DNA of 64,000 nt from Pelagibacterium luteolum (GCF_900100665.1 NZ_FNCS01000003.1:124001-188000); one strand, 5' to 3'; positions 1 to 13,270 are shown, counted from the first letter of the stretch. A program made the numbers and translations. Notes: a model not told the origin generated them from the sequence alone.

Positions 1-109
1 AAGGGCTCAAAAACTCGCCGGGGTTACGGATGGTTAACCGCCCCCGTCCCCGATCGTTCCAACAATTAACATGCCGTCATCCCGCCGCTGCAGGAACAAG
101 CGCGGCAAG

Positions 110-3774
<3,665 letters not shown>

Positions 3775-3776
3775 TT

Positions 3777-3799
3777 ACCCCAGGATTTAGTCCCGGGGT
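3777..3799. repeat. Palindromic element in glgA-pgm spacer
   Basis: Nine-base arms (ACCCCAGGA and TCCCGGGGT, with one G-T pair) flank a five-base loop, and no T-run follows on either strand. It lies in the 113-base spacer between the glgA stop and the pgm start. It could be a REP-like element, an mRNA-stabilising hairpin or a weak attenuator inside the operon. No second copy was noticed in the window. Confidence 0.5.
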
Positions 3800-3851
3800 C
3801 CAGCCTCGGTGCATCCCAACGCCCACCGGCGCAATTTTGCTCCGAGCCCCG

Positions 3852-5291
3852 TCATCGATTCAACAACGCCCCATAAAGCGCTGCATATTTCCGCGCGCTG
3901 TTGGTCCAGGACACATCGGTCTTCATGCCCTTGCGCTGCATCCGCGCCCAGATATCGGGCCGCTGATAAAGCGACACGGTGCGCGAGATCGCCTCACCGA
4001 GATTAGGGCCGTCGACCGGGGAAAACTGCACCCCTGTCGCCACGCCCGCCTCGATCGCCGCCTCATTGGCATCGATTATGGTATCGGCCAGCCCACCCAC
4101 ACGGCTGACCAGCGGGATCGCCCCGTAGCGCAGAGCATAAAGCTGGGTTAGCCCGCACGGTTCGAACCGCGACGGCACCAGAACAACGTCGGCCCCGCCC
4201 TGCACCAGATGCGAAAGCCCCTCGTCATAGCCCTTGATGAACCCCACACGCCCCGGGAACCGCGCCGCCGCTTCCTCCATGGCGATTTCGAGGTCGGGAT
4301 CGCCCGACCCCAGCACCGCCAGCCGCGCACCGAGCGACACCAGCCAATGGACGTTCTCGGCAACGATATCGATGCCCTTCTGCCACGTCAGGCGCGAGAC
4401 GATGCCAAACAGCGGACTGCCATCCTCCTCGAGCCCGAACCGATCGGCCAGCGCCACGCGATTGACCTCACGCTTGCGCGTATTCGCCGCCGCAAAATTA
4501 GCCGCCAGATCGGGATCCGACTGCGGATTCCACGCCCCGTCGTCGATGCCGTTCAAAATGCCGTAGAGATCGTGGCTCCGCTCGTTGAGCAGCCCCTCGA
4601 GTCCCATCCCGAACGCCGGGGTCCGGATTTCCCGCGCATAGGTCGGGCTGACGGTCGTGATCGCATGCGCGCACTGCAGCCCGGCTTTCAAAAACCCGAC
4701 CCCGCCATAATACTCCACCCCACTCATCGCAAACGCATCGGGCGGCAGACGCAGATGTGGAAATATATCCGCCGGATACGCACCCTGAAACGCGATGTTG
4801 TGGATGGTCACCACCACCTTGGTCGTCTCGTCGCGCCCGAACGCCACATAGGCGGCCGCCATCGCAGCCTGCCAGTCATGGGCGTGGACGATCTCGGGTC
4901 GATAGCCCGCAACCAGCCCCTTGGCCAGTTCCGCTGCCACCCAGGAGAGCGCCGCGAACCGCTGCCAATTGTCCTCCCAATCTTTTCCGGTCGCATCGAC
5001 ATAAATGCCCCCCGCCCGATCGAACAGATGCTTGGCATCGAGAACGATGAGGTCGAGATCCCCCACCCGCGCCGCGATCAGCTCGGCCGGCCCACCAAAC
5101 AGATCGGCGAACTGGGCAACACTGCGCCCCTTCTTGATCGCCCCGATCACCTGCGGATACCCGGGCACCAGCGTCCGCATCGAAACGTCCTGACTCGCCA
5201 ACGCGCCCGGCAGCGCGCCGGCCACATCGGCCAGCCCGCCCGTCTTGATCAGGGGATAGACTTCGGAAGCGACTGAGAGAACGTCCATCAT
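3852..5291 (-). CDS. glgA: Glycogen synthase (ADP-glucose dependent)
   Basis: This GT5 glycosyltransferase adds ADP-glucose to the non-reducing end of glycogen. The 479-residue protein has the N-terminal KTGGLADV signature (Lys about residue 16) that binds ADP-glucose, the VHAHDWQAA segment, and the C-terminal [17 protein letters not shown] motif with the catalytic Glu. The start is an ATG at 5291 that overlaps the glgC stop as ATGA. A second ATG follows immediately at 5288. A longer frame to 5363 exists but would run into glgC and lacks family similarity. Coupling to glgC gives balanced precursor and polymer synthesis. Confidence 0.94.
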   Translation of the reverse strand: MMDVLSVASEVYPLIKTGGLADVAGALPGALASQDVSMRTLVPGYPQVIGAIKKGRSVAQFADLFGGPAELIAARVGDLDLIVLDAKHLFDRAGGIYVDATGKDWEDNWQRFAALSWVAAELAKGLVAGYRPEIVHAHDWQAAMAAAYVAFGRDETTKVVVTIHNIAFQGAYPADIFPHLRLPPDAFAMSGVEYYGGVGFLKAGLQCAHAITTVSPTYAREIRTPAFGMGLEGLLNERSHDLYGILNGIDDGAWNPQSDPDLAANFAAANTRKREVNRVALADRFGLEEDGSPLFGIVSRLTWQKGIDIVAENVHWLVSLGARLAVLGSGDPDLEIAMEEAAARFPGRVGFIKGYDEGLSHLVQGGADVVLVPSRFEPCGLTQLYALRYGAIPLVSRVGGLADTIIDANEAAIEAGVATGVQFSPVDGPNLGEAISRTVSLYQRPDIWARMQRKGMKTDVSWTNSARKYAALYGALLNR

Positions 5292-6559
5292 CGATTGGCG
5301 AGATATCTGTTGATCATCGGCTGCGTAATCAGCGTCACCCCATTGGGCGAACGGCGGAACCACTTCTCATCGAATTCCGGGTCCTCCCCGACAACCAGCC
5401 CATCGGGAATATCCACCCGCGCATCGACCACCACCTTGTTCAGCCGCACCCCGCGACCGATCGCGCAGCGCGGCAATATCACCGCCTCATTGAGCTCCGA
5501 ATAGGAATTCACCCGCACCCCGGTAAACAGCAATGTCCGCCGCAACTGCGCGCCCGAAACGATGCAGTCGCCCGAAACCAGCGACGAAATCGCCTGCCCC
5601 CGCCGCCCGTCGATATCGTGCACGAACTTGGCCGGCGGCGTGATTTCCGCATGCGTCCAGATCGGCCACTCGCGATCATAGAGATCGAGCTGCGGCGTCA
5701 CGTCGGTCAAATCGACATTGGCCTCCCAATACGCATCGATCGTCCCCACGTCGCGCCAATAGGAGACGTCTTCGTTCTCCGACCGCACGCAGGAGCGCGG
5801 AAACCGGTGCGCCCAGGCGTTACCGTTATTGACGATATGAGGAATGATATCCTTGCCGAAATCCCGGCTCGATCCTTCCGTCGCCGCATCGCGCCGCAAC
5901 TGGTCCATCAGGAACTTGGTCTCGAAGACATAGATCCCCATCGACGCCAGCGAAATCCCCGGCTTGTCGGGGATCGAGGGCGGATCCTTGGGCTTTTCCA
6001 TGAACTCGACGATCTTGTCGCGGCCGTCCACATGCATCACACCGAATGCCGAAGCCTCCTTGCTGGGCACCTCTAGACACCCCACCGTCACATCGGCCCC
6101 GGTGTCCACATGCTGGCGCAGCATGATCTCGTAGTCCATCTTGTAGACATGGTCGCCGGCCAGCACCACGATGTACTTGGTGTTGTAATCCTCGATGATA
6201 TCGATGTTCTGATAGACCGCATCTGCGGTCCCGGCATACCACATGTCCTCCGCCACCCGCTGGCTGGCCGGCAGAATGTCGAAGCTCTCGTTCCGCTCGG
6301 TGCGCAGGAAGTTCCACCCGCGCTGCAGATGCCGAATCATCGAATGCGCTTGATATTGCGTCGCCACCGATATGCGGCGAATGCCCGAATTGAGCGCGTT
6401 CGACAGCGCAAAATCGATGATGCGAGACTTGCCGCCGAAATAGACGGCCGGCTTGGCGCGCCGATCGGTCAGCTCCATCAACCGCGTCCCGCGGCCGCCC
6501 GCCAGCACATAGGCCATGGCATCACGCGCCAGTGGCGCTGGGGTCTTGTTGTCGACCAT
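5288..6559 (-). CDS. glgC: Glucose-1-phosphate adenylyltransferase
   Basis: The enzyme makes ADP-glucose from ATP and glucose-1-phosphate, the committed step of glycogen synthesis. The 423-residue protein opens with the nucleotidyltransferase motif [20 protein letters not shown] and continues with [10 protein letters not shown] left-handed beta-helix domain forms the last third. The family is usually allosterically controlled by fructose-6-phosphate, pyruvate or AMP, and nothing here says which applies. ATG start with an AAGGAG ribosome site. It lies 80 bases downstream of glgB and overlaps glgA by four bases. Confidence 0.95.
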   Translation of the reverse strand: MVDNKTPAPLARDAMAYVLAGGRGTRLMELTDRRAKPAVYFGGKSRIIDFALSNALNSGIRRISVATQYQAHSMIRHLQRGWNFLRTERNESFDILPASQRVAEDMWYAGTADAVYQNIDIIEDYNTKYIVVLAGDHVYKMDYEIMLRQHVDTGADVTVGCLEVPSKEASAFGVMHVDGRDKIVEFMEKPKDPPSIPDKPGISLASMGIYVFETKFLMDQLRRDAATEGSSRDFGKDIIPHIVNNGNAWAHRFPRSCVRSENEDVSYWRDVGTIDAYWEANVDLTDVTPQLDLYDREWPIWTHAEITPPAKFVHDIDGRRGQAISSLVSGDCIVSGAQLRRTLLFTGVRVNSYSELNEAVILPRCAIGRGVRLNKVVVDARVDIPDGLVVGEDPEFDEKWFRRSPNGVTLITQPMINRYLANR

Positions 6560-6639
6560 GTTCCTCTCCTTTTGACCATCGCTCCGGACGTTCTCTGGCC
6601 GGTTGCGACGCGGTTATCGTTTTTGTTTCAGTCCAGTCA

Positions 6640-8841
6640 TCAATCAGGCTCAAATTGCAGGATAAGCGTCGCTAAGGGCGGCACAACGATTTCGGCGGTG
6701 GCCGGATAGCCATATTCGTTGCCGGGCGTCGCTGTGATGACACCCTGATTGCCGGCGTTCGATCCGGCATACCAACCCGCATCGGTGTTGATCCGCTCGA
6801 TCCACCGCCCCGCCGCAGGCATTGGCAGGCGATATTTCTCGCGCGGCACCGGCGTAAGGCTCGTGATCACGACGACCGGCGACGCGTCAGGCGCCTTGCG
6901 CATCCACGCAAGGATCGAGTTCGCCTGATCGCTGGCGATGATCCACTCGAACCCTTCGGGCTCGCAATCGCGCGCGTGCAAGGCAGGCAGTTCGCGATAG
7001 ACCGTATTGAGATCGGAAATCAGCCGCCGCAGGCCTTCATGCGATGGCGCGTCGAGCAGCCACCAGTCCAGCGCACCGACCTCGCTCCATTCTTCGCGTT
7101 GCCCAAATTCCTGGCCCATGAACAACAGCTTCTTGCCCGGATACCCCCACATGAAGGCGTAATAGGCCCGCAGATTGGCGAACTTCTGCCAGTCGTCGCC
7201 CGCCATCTTGGTCAGAAGCGACCCCTTGCCATGCACAACTTCGTCATGGCTGAGCGGTAGGGTGAAATTTTCCGAAAAGGCGTAAAGCAGCCCGAACGTC
7301 AGATCGTGATGGTGATACCGGCGATGAATGGGATCGCGCTGCATATAGCGCAGCGTGTCGTTCATGAACCCCATGTTCCATTTGAACCCGAAGCCCAGCC
7401 CCTTGGCATAGGTCGGCGCTGTCACTCCGGGCCAGCTCGTCGATTCCTCGGCCACCGTAAACGTACCCGGATGCTGTCCATAGGTCTCGGCATTGACGCG
7501 CTGCAAGAACGCGATCGCCTCGATATTCTCGTTGCCGCCATGCTGGTTGGGCACCCACTGCCCCGGCTGGCGCGAATAATCGAGGTAGAGCATCGACGCG
7601 ACAGCATCGACCCGCAGCCCGTCGAGGTGGAATTTTTCCAGCCAGTAGAGCGCGTTGTTGACGAGAAAACTCGACACTTCCTTGCGCCCGAAATTGTAGA
7701 TCGCCGTGTTCCAGTCCGGATGATAGCCCTGCCGCGGATCGGCATGCTCATAAAGCGCGGTTCCGTCGAACTTGGCCAACCCATGCTCGTCGGTCGGGAA
7801 ATGCGCAGGCACCCAGTCGAGGATCACCCCAAGCCCGGCATTATGCGCAGCGTTGACGAACCGCGCAAAACCGGCCGGATCGCCAAACCGCGCCGTCGGC
7901 GCATAAAGCCCGGTCGGCTGATAGCCCCAGCTCGGATCATAGGGATGCTCGGTGATCGGCATCAGTTCGATATGGGTAAATCCCATATCGGCGGCATAGG
8001 GCACGAGCTGTTCGGCCAGCTGATCATAGGACAGGAAGCCACCATCGGGCCGGCGGCGCCATGAGCCCAGATGCACCTCGTAAACACTCATCGGCTCGCG
8101 GCGATAGTCGCGCGATTTGCGCGCCTCCATATAGGCTTGATCGGTCCAGTCGAAGGGTGTGGGATCGGCAACGATCGACGCCGTCTTGGGCCGCATTTCG
8201 GCCTGCTGCGCATAAGGATCGGCCTTGAGCGGCAGCAAATTCCCCGCCTTGCCGATGATCTCGTATTTATACTGCGCGCCGGGCTTCACATAGGGCAGGA
8301 AGATTTCCCAAATCCCGGTTTCCGATCGCCTGCGCATCGGATGGCGACGGCCGTCCCATTCGTTGAACGAGCCGATCACGCTCACGCGCTGCGCATTGGG
8401 TGCCCAAACAGCGAAATGCGTGCCTTCGACGCCCTCGAACGTCATGAAATGCGCGCCCATCTTGTCGAACAGGCGCAGATGGGAGCCTTCACCTATGTAA
8501 TAATCGTCCATCGGCCCCAGAACCGGCCCGAACGTATAGGGGTCGACCACTTCCCACCCGCCGCCCGAATTGGACGCGCGATAAAGGATCGGCTGCCGGG
8601 AGGGCAGAGCGATTTCACCTTCGAAGAACCCGGCATCGTCGCGCCGCTCCAGCGAGCCGAGGGATTTTCCATCCAGCGTCAGCGCTTCCAGCGTCTCGGC
8701 ATAGGGAATGTACGCCCGCGCAAACCACTGCTTGCCGGATTGATGGAGACCGAGAACTGAGAAGGGATCATCGTGTTGACCGCTCACGATCCTGGAAATC
8801 GTCTGCGGATCGGCCTGCCAGCCGGACTGCTTTTTCGCCAA
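6640..8841 (-). CDS. glgB: 1,4-alpha-glucan branching enzyme
   Basis: The enzyme introduces alpha-1,6 branches into glycogen. The 733-residue protein has two N-terminal beta domains (about 1-220), then the GH13 barrel with DWVPAHFP, DGLRVDAVASMLY (nucleophile Asp), VAEESTSWPG (acid/base Glu) and LSHDEVVHGK, plus a C-terminal amylase domain. The length is normal for long GlgB enzymes. The start is probably TTG at 8841, preceded by GGGGGGAG nine bases upstream. There is no ATG at the conserved N terminus. It is second in the operon after glgP, from which it is separated by 96 bases containing a GC hairpin. Confidence 0.94.
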   Translation of the reverse strand: MAKKQSGWQADPQTISRIVSGQHDDPFSVLGLHQSGKQWFARAYIPYAETLEALTLDGKSLGSLERRDDAGFFEGEIALPSRQPILYRASNSGGGWEVVDPYTFGPVLGPMDDYYIGEGSHLRLFDKMGAHFMTFEGVEGTHFAVWAPNAQRVSVIGSFNEWDGRRHPMRRRSETGIWEIFLPYVKPGAQYKYEIIGKAGNLLPLKADPYAQQAEMRPKTASIVADPTPFDWTDQAYMEARKSRDYRREPMSVYEVHLGSWRRRPDGGFLSYDQLAEQLVPYAADMGFTHIELMPITEHPYDPSWGYQPTGLYAPTARFGDPAGFARFVNAAHNAGLGVILDWVPAHFPTDEHGLAKFDGTALYEHADPRQGYHPDWNTAIYNFGRKEVSSFLVNNALYWLEKFHLDGLRVDAVASMLYLDYSRQPGQWVPNQHGGNENIEAIAFLQRVNAETYGQHPGTFTVAEESTSWPGVTAPTYAKGLGFGFKWNMGFMNDTLRYMQRDPIHRRYHHHDLTFGLLYAFSENFTLPLSHDEVVHGKGSLLTKMAGDDWQKFANLRAYYAFMWGYPGKKLLFMGQEFGQREEWSEVGALDWWLLDAPSHEGLRRLISDLNTVYRELPALHARDCEPEGFEWIIASDQANSILAWMRKAPDASPVVVITSLTPVPREKYRLPMPAAGRWIERINTDAGWYAGSNAGNQGVITATPGNEYGYPATAEIVVPPLATLILQFEPD

Positions 8842-8896
8842 AGTCTTCTACTCCCCCCTGATGTTGATCATCAGTGCCCACGATGGAACTTGCGCG

Positions 8897-8919
8897 GGGC
8901 CGCCAGGTTCCGGCGGCCC
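8897..8919. repeat. GC-rich hairpin between glgP and glgB
   Basis: Perfect eight-base arms (GGGCCGCC / GGCGGCCC) enclose a seven-base loop in the glgP-glgB spacer. No T-run follows on the minus strand, so it is not a standard terminator. It could protect the 3' end of the glgP message or lower read-through to glgB. Confidence 0.45.
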
Positions 8920-8937
8920 GCAGTCTTTCCTGTAAAA

Positions 8938-11406
8938 TCAGGTGTGACTGGCCCTCCAAATATCATCGGCATACTCACGGATCGTTCGGTCGGACGAAAA
9001 CCACGCCATGCGCGCGGTGTTGCGAACGGCCATGGCGTTCCACACCTTGCGGTCAGCCCAATAGCCATCCACGACCCGCTGCGCCTTGCAATAGGCGTCG
9101 AAATCGCGGGCCACCATGAACCAGTCGTGATCGTAAAGCCCATCCATCAATTGGCGATAACGGCTGCGATCATCAGGCGAAAAGACGCCTGAGCTGATCG
9201 CCTCGATCACTTCGCGCAATTGGTGGCTGGCCTCGATCATTTCGCGCGGCGAGCGGTGCTGGATGCGGATTTCGTTCACCTGATCAGCCGTCAGCCCGAA
9301 GATGACGATGTTTTCAGGCCCCAGTCGCTCGCGCATTTCCACATTGGCGCCATCCATGGTGCCGATGGTCACAGCGCCATTGAGCGCGAACTTCATGTTT
9401 CCAGTGCCAGACGCCTCCATCCCCGCCGTCGAAATTTGCTCGGAGAGATCGGCAGCCGGAATGATGGTTTCGGCCAGAGACACGTTATAATTGGGCAGGA
9501 ACACGATCTTGAGCAGTCCGCGCACCGCCGGGTCATTATTGACCACCTTGGCAACGTCGTTGATCAGCTTGATGATCAGTTTCGCGTTCCAATAGCTCGG
9601 TGCGGCCTTGCCGGCGAACACCTTCACCCTCGGCACCCAGCGCTTTTCCGGGTGTGCGCGGATCATATTGTACTGCGCCACCGCCTCCATGATGTTGAGA
9701 AGCTGGCGCTTGTACTCGTGGATACGCTTGATCTGGATATCGAACAGGGCGTCGGGCGAAACCGCAATCCCCATCCGCTCCTTGATCAGCGCCGCGAGCG
9801 CGACCTTGTTCTGCCGTTTGACGGCGGCAAACTGGTCCTGGAAAATCTTGTCCTCGGCATGGGCATCGAGCTTGATGATCTGCTCGATATCATCGCGGAA
9901 TTCTGGGCCGATGCGGTCCGAGATCAGCTTCGTCAGCGCGGGATTGCACTGCATCAGCCAGCGCCGCGGCGTCACACCATTGGTCTTGTTGTTGATCCTC
10001 TCGGGGTAGAGCTTGTGCAGATCGGCAAAGACGGTCTGCTTCATCAATTCGGTGTGCAGCGCCGAAACGCCATTAACCGAATGCGAGCCGACAAAGGCCA
10101 ATTGCCCCATACGCAGGCGCCGTCCGCCATTTTCATCGATGAGCGAAATCGCCGCGATACGGTCGTCCCCGATACCCTTTTCGCGCGCTTCCTCCAGCAC
10201 CATCGCGTTGATCGCGTAGGCGATCTGCATCTGGCGCGGCAGAAGGCGCTCCAGCAGCGCCACGGGCCAGGTTTCCAGCGCCTCGGGCAACAGCGTGTGG
10301 TTGGTGTAAGAGAACGTCTTGCGTGTCAGCGTCCAGGCCTGTTCCCAGGCCAGCCCCTGCACGTCCATTAGAATACGCATCATCTCGGCGATCGAAATGG
10401 CCGGATGCGTGTCGTTGAGCTGGATCGCCACCTTGTCGGGCAGCGAGCCGAGATCGCCATATTGCTGTAAGTGCCGGCGGATGATGTCCTGTAACGACGC
10501 CGAGGAGAAAAAGAACTCCTGCCGCAACCGCAATTCCTGCCCGGCCGGGGTCGAGTCCGCAGGATAGAGCACCCGCGTAATCGTCGACGCCTTACCGCTT
10601 TCTTCAAGTGCACCGAGATGGTCGCCCGAATTGAACCTGTCGAGCAAAATGGGGTCGATCGGCTGGGCGCTCCACAAGCGCAGCGTGTTCACCCTCGCAC
10701 CGCGCCATCCCACCACCGGCGTGTCATACGCCACGGCGTGAAGGTGCTCTGCCGGATGCCAAACCTGCCGCACGCTGCCATCGGGTTGCTGTATTGGTTC
10801 GACATAGCCGCCAAACCCGATTTCATACGCACTCTCGCGCCGCTCGAACTCCCAGGGATTGCCGTGGGCCAACCAGTTTTCAGGCAGCTCCACCTGCCAG
10901 CCATCGCTCATTTCCTGCCGGAACATGCCGTTGACGTAGCGGATGCCATAGCCATAGGCCGGCACCTTCACCGAGGACATCGATTCAAGGAAACATGCGG
11001 CGAGCCGACCAAGGCCGCCGTTACCCAGCGCCGCATCGGGCTCGCGCTCGATCAGGATGTCGAGATCGACATTGAAGGACGCGAGCGCTTCGCGCACCGT
11101 CTCCATCATCCCCAGATTGGAGACCGCATCGCGCATCAGCCGCCCGATCAGGAACTCGAGGCTGAGATAATAGACGCGCTTTTGCGAATTGCGCCATGTG
11201 TCGCGCGTCGACTCCATCCACTGATCGATGATGCGATCGCGGACGGTCAGGATAGTGGCCGTCAGCCAGTCCGTGTTGCGGGCAACGATAGGATCCTTGC
11301 CGACAGCATATGTCAGCTTTTCAAGGATCTCGTTGCGGAGTGTCTCCGCATCACTGGCGCGTGGCTGGGGGGTCGGAGCATCGAAAACGATTGGCTTCTG
11401 CGGCAT
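8938..11406 (-). CDS. glgP: Glycogen phosphorylase
   Basis: This PLP-dependent GT35 enzyme releases glucose-1-phosphate from glycogen chain ends. The 822-residue protein is full length, with the conserved SLEFLIGRL segment near residue 90, GNGGLGRLAACFL, and the PLP-lysine region EASGTGNMKFALNG. The ATG at 11406 has AGG seven bases upstream. It is the promoter-proximal gene of the glycogen operon. Degradation (glgP, glgX), synthesis (glgC, glgA, glgB) and the phosphoglucomutase are thus co-expressed, as in other rhizobia-related bacteria. The promoter must lie in 11407-11700, which contains an AT-rich inverted repeat near 11639-11673. Confidence 0.95.
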   Translation of the reverse strand: MPQKPIVFDAPTPQPRASDAETLRNEILEKLTYAVGKDPIVARNTDWLTATILTVRDRIIDQWMESTRDTWRNSQKRVYYLSLEFLIGRLMRDAVSNLGMMETVREALASFNVDLDILIEREPDAALGNGGLGRLAACFLESMSSVKVPAYGYGIRYVNGMFRQEMSDGWQVELPENWLAHGNPWEFERRESAYEIGFGGYVEPIQQPDGSVRQVWHPAEHLHAVAYDTPVVGWRGARVNTLRLWSAQPIDPILLDRFNSGDHLGALEESGKASTITRVLYPADSTPAGQELRLRQEFFFSSASLQDIIRRHLQQYGDLGSLPDKVAIQLNDTHPAISIAEMMRILMDVQGLAWEQAWTLTRKTFSYTNHTLLPEALETWPVALLERLLPRQMQIAYAINAMVLEEAREKGIGDDRIAAISLIDENGGRRLRMGQLAFVGSHSVNGVSALHTELMKQTVFADLHKLYPERINNKTNGVTPRRWLMQCNPALTKLISDRIGPEFRDDIEQIIKLDAHAEDKIFQDQFAAVKRQNKVALAALIKERMGIAVSPDALFDIQIKRIHEYKRQLLNIMEAVAQYNMIRAHPEKRWVPRVKVFAGKAAPSYWNAKLIIKLINDVAKVVNNDPAVRGLLKIVFLPNYNVSLAETIIPAADLSEQISTAGMEASGTGNMKFALNGAVTIGTMDGANVEMRERLGPENIVIFGLTADQVNEIRIQHRSPREMIEASHQLREVIEAISSGVFSPDDRSRYRQLMDGLYDHDWFMVARDFDAYCKAQRVVDGYWADRKVWNAMAVRNTARMAWFSSDRTIREYADDIWRASHT

Positions 11407-11746
11407 GTCGCAACCTGTGTGTCATGGCCTGTCCTCCCCTCAGAGAACATCAACTCTTGCACGAGATGATTGCGCTTTCCAACTACTTTCGTCGCATGCC
11501 CACCCCGCGTGGCGCACATCGGTGTCGCCAACTCCAGAAGGGCTCCGTCGATCACGCGCACATTCTCCGATCTCGAGCCATATGTTGACGGTTGTGCGAG
11601 ACCGCACACACCCGCCTTCGCCAAATCCGCTCGACGAACGAAATATAAGCCATTGATTTAACTTATATATTTCAGAGAACCCGCTTATCCCCGCCCCTCA
11701 AAATCGTGCTAGGATATATCCAGGCCGAAAAATCGCTCCACGAGAT

Positions 11747-11771
11747 GGAACGAACTGAATTCAACCGCGTT
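11747..11771 (+). promoter_or_regulatory. EcfG-type stress promoter of the sRNA
   Basis: GGAAC at 11747-11751 and CGTT at 11768-11771 are separated by 16 bases, matching the alphaproteobacterial EcfG (general stress sigma) promoter. No open reading frame follows. The transcript would start near 11778 and run into the strong terminator at 11826-11859. Confidence 0.75.
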
Positions 11772-11777
11772 ATTCGA

Positions 11778-11859
11778 ACAGCCGATGAAGGCGCCCCTAC
11801 CTTCATCGAGCCAAGCCCTGACCCTAAAGAGGATTGCTGCCCGGCGATCCTCTTTTTTT
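11778..11859 (+). ncRNA. Stress-regulated small RNA, GsrN-like
   Basis: A predicted RNA of about 82 nt starts about seven bases after an EcfG promoter and ends in a Rho-independent terminator. Its 5' half forms a nine-base hairpin (CGATGAAGG at 11783-11791 pairing with CCTTCATCG at 11800-11808) that exposes the C-rich loop CGCCCCTA. A single-stranded linker leads to the terminator hairpin. In Caulobacter the EcfG-controlled sRNA GsrN has the same plan: a C-rich loop that pairs with G-rich ribosome sites, then a 3' hairpin. The link to GsrN is by architecture and regulation only. The 5' end is inferred from the promoter. Confidence 0.6.
11826..11859 (+). terminator. Rho-independent terminator of the sRNA
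   Basis: AAAGAGGAT (11826-11834) pairs with ATCCTCTTT (11847-11855). Two more inner pairs follow after one mismatch, then a run of T. The polarity of the T-run fits a plus-strand transcript. Confidence 0.8.
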
Positions 11860-11949
11860 ATGAGAAATGCGTTTTTTTGCCGGAACCTTTGTTTCAGCAG
11901 CGCATTTACGGGACAAGCGAACGCGTTTCCCCCAAGCGCTTCGCCCTCA

Positions 11950-11983
11950 GAAAGGCCGGAAACCTCAGGGTTTCCGGCCTTTC
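11950..11983 (-). terminator. Terminator of the sensor kinase gene
   Basis: A perfect 15-base stem (GAAAGGCCGGAAACC and its complement) encloses a four-base loop, 22 bases after the stop of the minus-strand kinase gene. The stem ends in CTTTC, with only a weak T-run, and it could act in both directions. Confidence 0.7.
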
Positions 11984-12005
11984 CTCGTTTAGGGCATTAT
12001 CGATT

Positions 12006-13013
12006 TCAGGTGATGTGATTGCCGTCGATATTAAGGACGTACTGAACGCCAAGCGGCGTCACATCGAGCGTGCCCGACCCTTCGACGGCCAGCGGCACGA
12101 CGCTCTCGAGGAACTTGCGGGTCAACGGCTCGACCGGAGTGGAAACCGACCCAACCCCAAGCTTTTCCGACCATTTGACCACAAGCGTTCGCCCCCCATC
12201 CGGCCTCGGATCGAGGTTGAAAGCGACAATGATATCAGCACCTTGGGCCTGCAGCTGCCCGTTCCGAACAGCGTTTGCCGCCAGCTCATGGATCGCCAGC
12301 CCCACGTACAACGCCGCGCTCGGAGAGACCACGAGATCATCCCCTTTCACGCTGACCGGCAAGCTATGATCCTGATGGAACAGTGCAATCTGCCGCGAGA
12401 TCAGATCGCTCAAAAGGGCACCCTGCCAGTCGCGATCCGTCACCAGATCCTGCGCACGGGCAATAGCCTGCAAGCGCCCGGAAAACGATGCGACAAAGCT
12501 CGGAATGGAGTTAGCACTCCGCGCCGTCTGGGAGGCCAGCGACAGCACGATCGCCAGGAGATTGCGCGAGCGATGGCTGACCTCGCGCAATAGGTTTTTG
12601 AGCTGAACTTCCTTGCGTTTCTGGGCAGTTACATCGATCACCGTCGAATACACGCCCAACGCCGCTCCGTCGCCGTCGACATCGGGATCGACCCAGATAT
12701 CGAACCAACGCACCTCACCCGCCAGATTAACCGGCAGCTCAAACCGCTGCGGATCGCGGGTTTCCATGACATGAAGCTTGACCGCACGCAGCCGCTCGGC
12801 CGCCAATCGCGGGAGGAATTCGGCGTCCGTCGCGCCGAGCACATCGACCGATTCGATACCGTGGGGAAGATTTTCGACCCATTCGTAAATCAGGTCGCGA
12901 TTCTGGTAGCTGAGCGACACCGGTGTCCGGCTCAGAGCGCGCATTGCAAAAGCAAAACGCCGGGAGCTTTCAACCCCGCCCCCGCTTAATCTACCGTTTT
13001 CGTGACCCTTCAT
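12006..13013 (-). CDS. HWE/HisKA_2 sensor histidine kinase (PhyR-linked)
   Basis: This cytosolic histidine kinase probably phosphorylates PhyR, encoded just upstream. Counting from the ATG at 13013 (335 residues), a PAS-like sensor fills about 25-130. The dimerisation H-box REVSHRSRNLLA has its His near 147, the ATP-lid N-box HELAANA is near 242, and the HWE-type W-x-E is at 281-283. No transmembrane helix is seen. The usual Gly-rich GFG box after W-x-E is replaced by an LTRKFLE segment near 297, so ATP turnover may be weak or altered. The start is uncertain: a TTG at 13085 gives a longer form, and no strong ribosome site distinguishes them. An EcfG-type promoter lies at 13232-13257. Confidence 0.8.
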   Translation of the reverse strand: MKGHENGRLSGGGVESSRRFAFAMRALSRTPVSLSYQNRDLIYEWVENLPHGIESVDVLGATDAEFLPRLAAERLRAVKLHVMETRDPQRFELPVNLAGEVRWFDIWVDPDVDGDGAALGVYSTVIDVTAQKRKEVQLKNLLREVSHRSRNLLAIVLSLASQTARSANSIPSFVASFSGRLQAIARAQDLVTDRDWQGALLSDLISRQIALFHQDHSLPVSVKGDDLVVSPSAALYVGLAIHELAANAVRNGQLQAQGADIIVAFNLDPRPDGGRTLVVKWSEKLGVGSVSTPVEPLTRKFLESVVPLAVEGSGTLDVTPLGVQYVLNIDGNHIT

Positions 13014-13095
13014 AGGCGACGCATTTTTATCCGTGTTGTTCACGAGCCCCACTTGGACGGTTTCACCGCTCAACTTCCCCCACAATGGCCGGGAG

Positions 13096-13167
13096 TCAGC
13101 GTTTCAGTCTGTCCCCCGAGCCCCGTATCACGACCACTACCATGGCGATGAAAATTGCAAAGACCAT
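13096..13167 (-). CDS. Possible 23-residue single-helix membrane peptide
   Basis: Downstream of an EcfG-type promoter and upstream of the kinase gene, a short frame encodes a 23-residue peptide. It has a hydrophobic stretch (VFAIFIAMVVVVI) followed by a basic, polar tail. The frame is open upstream of the ATG for 18 codons and includes a WSAK segment, so the true start could be further upstream at a non-ATG codon. No good ribosome site is visible. It may be a genuine small stress-induced membrane peptide or chance. I do not recognise a family. Confidence 0.3.
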   Translation of the reverse strand: MVFAIFIAMVVVVIRGSGDRLKR

Positions 13168-13231
13168 AATCTTTGCGCTCCAGCGCCCCCCGGTGGGAGG
13201 CGCCCGTAGAACTAACCGACATCAAGGAGAG

Positions 13232-13257
13232 AACGGCGCCCGGACAGCGCCGGTTCC
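13232..13257 (-). promoter_or_regulatory. EcfG-type promoter upstream of kinase gene
   Basis: Read on the minus strand, GGAAC (13257-13253) and CGTT (13235-13232) are 17 bases apart. It sits between the phyR stop and the small frame and kinase gene. The kinase would therefore be part of its own stress regulon. Confidence 0.6.
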
Positions 13258-13270
13258 GAGCCAAATGAAA

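Noticed and set aside
11313-11624. Minus-strand frame with a stretch (ENVRVIDGALL) resembling the C-terminal part of GMC oxidoreductases
   Set aside because: The likeness covers about ten residues, the neighbouring motif does not continue, and the frame overlaps the glgP start. Too weak to call a pseudogene.
11882-11906. GGAAC with CATT 16 bases later, after the sRNA terminator
   Set aside because: The -10 element does not match CGTT, and no gene follows on that strand.
13070-13264. 64-codon minus-strand frame between phyR and the kinase gene
   Set aside because: Polar, featureless composition and it begins upstream of the EcfG promoter; the overlapping hydrophobic frame at 13096-13167 is the better candidate.
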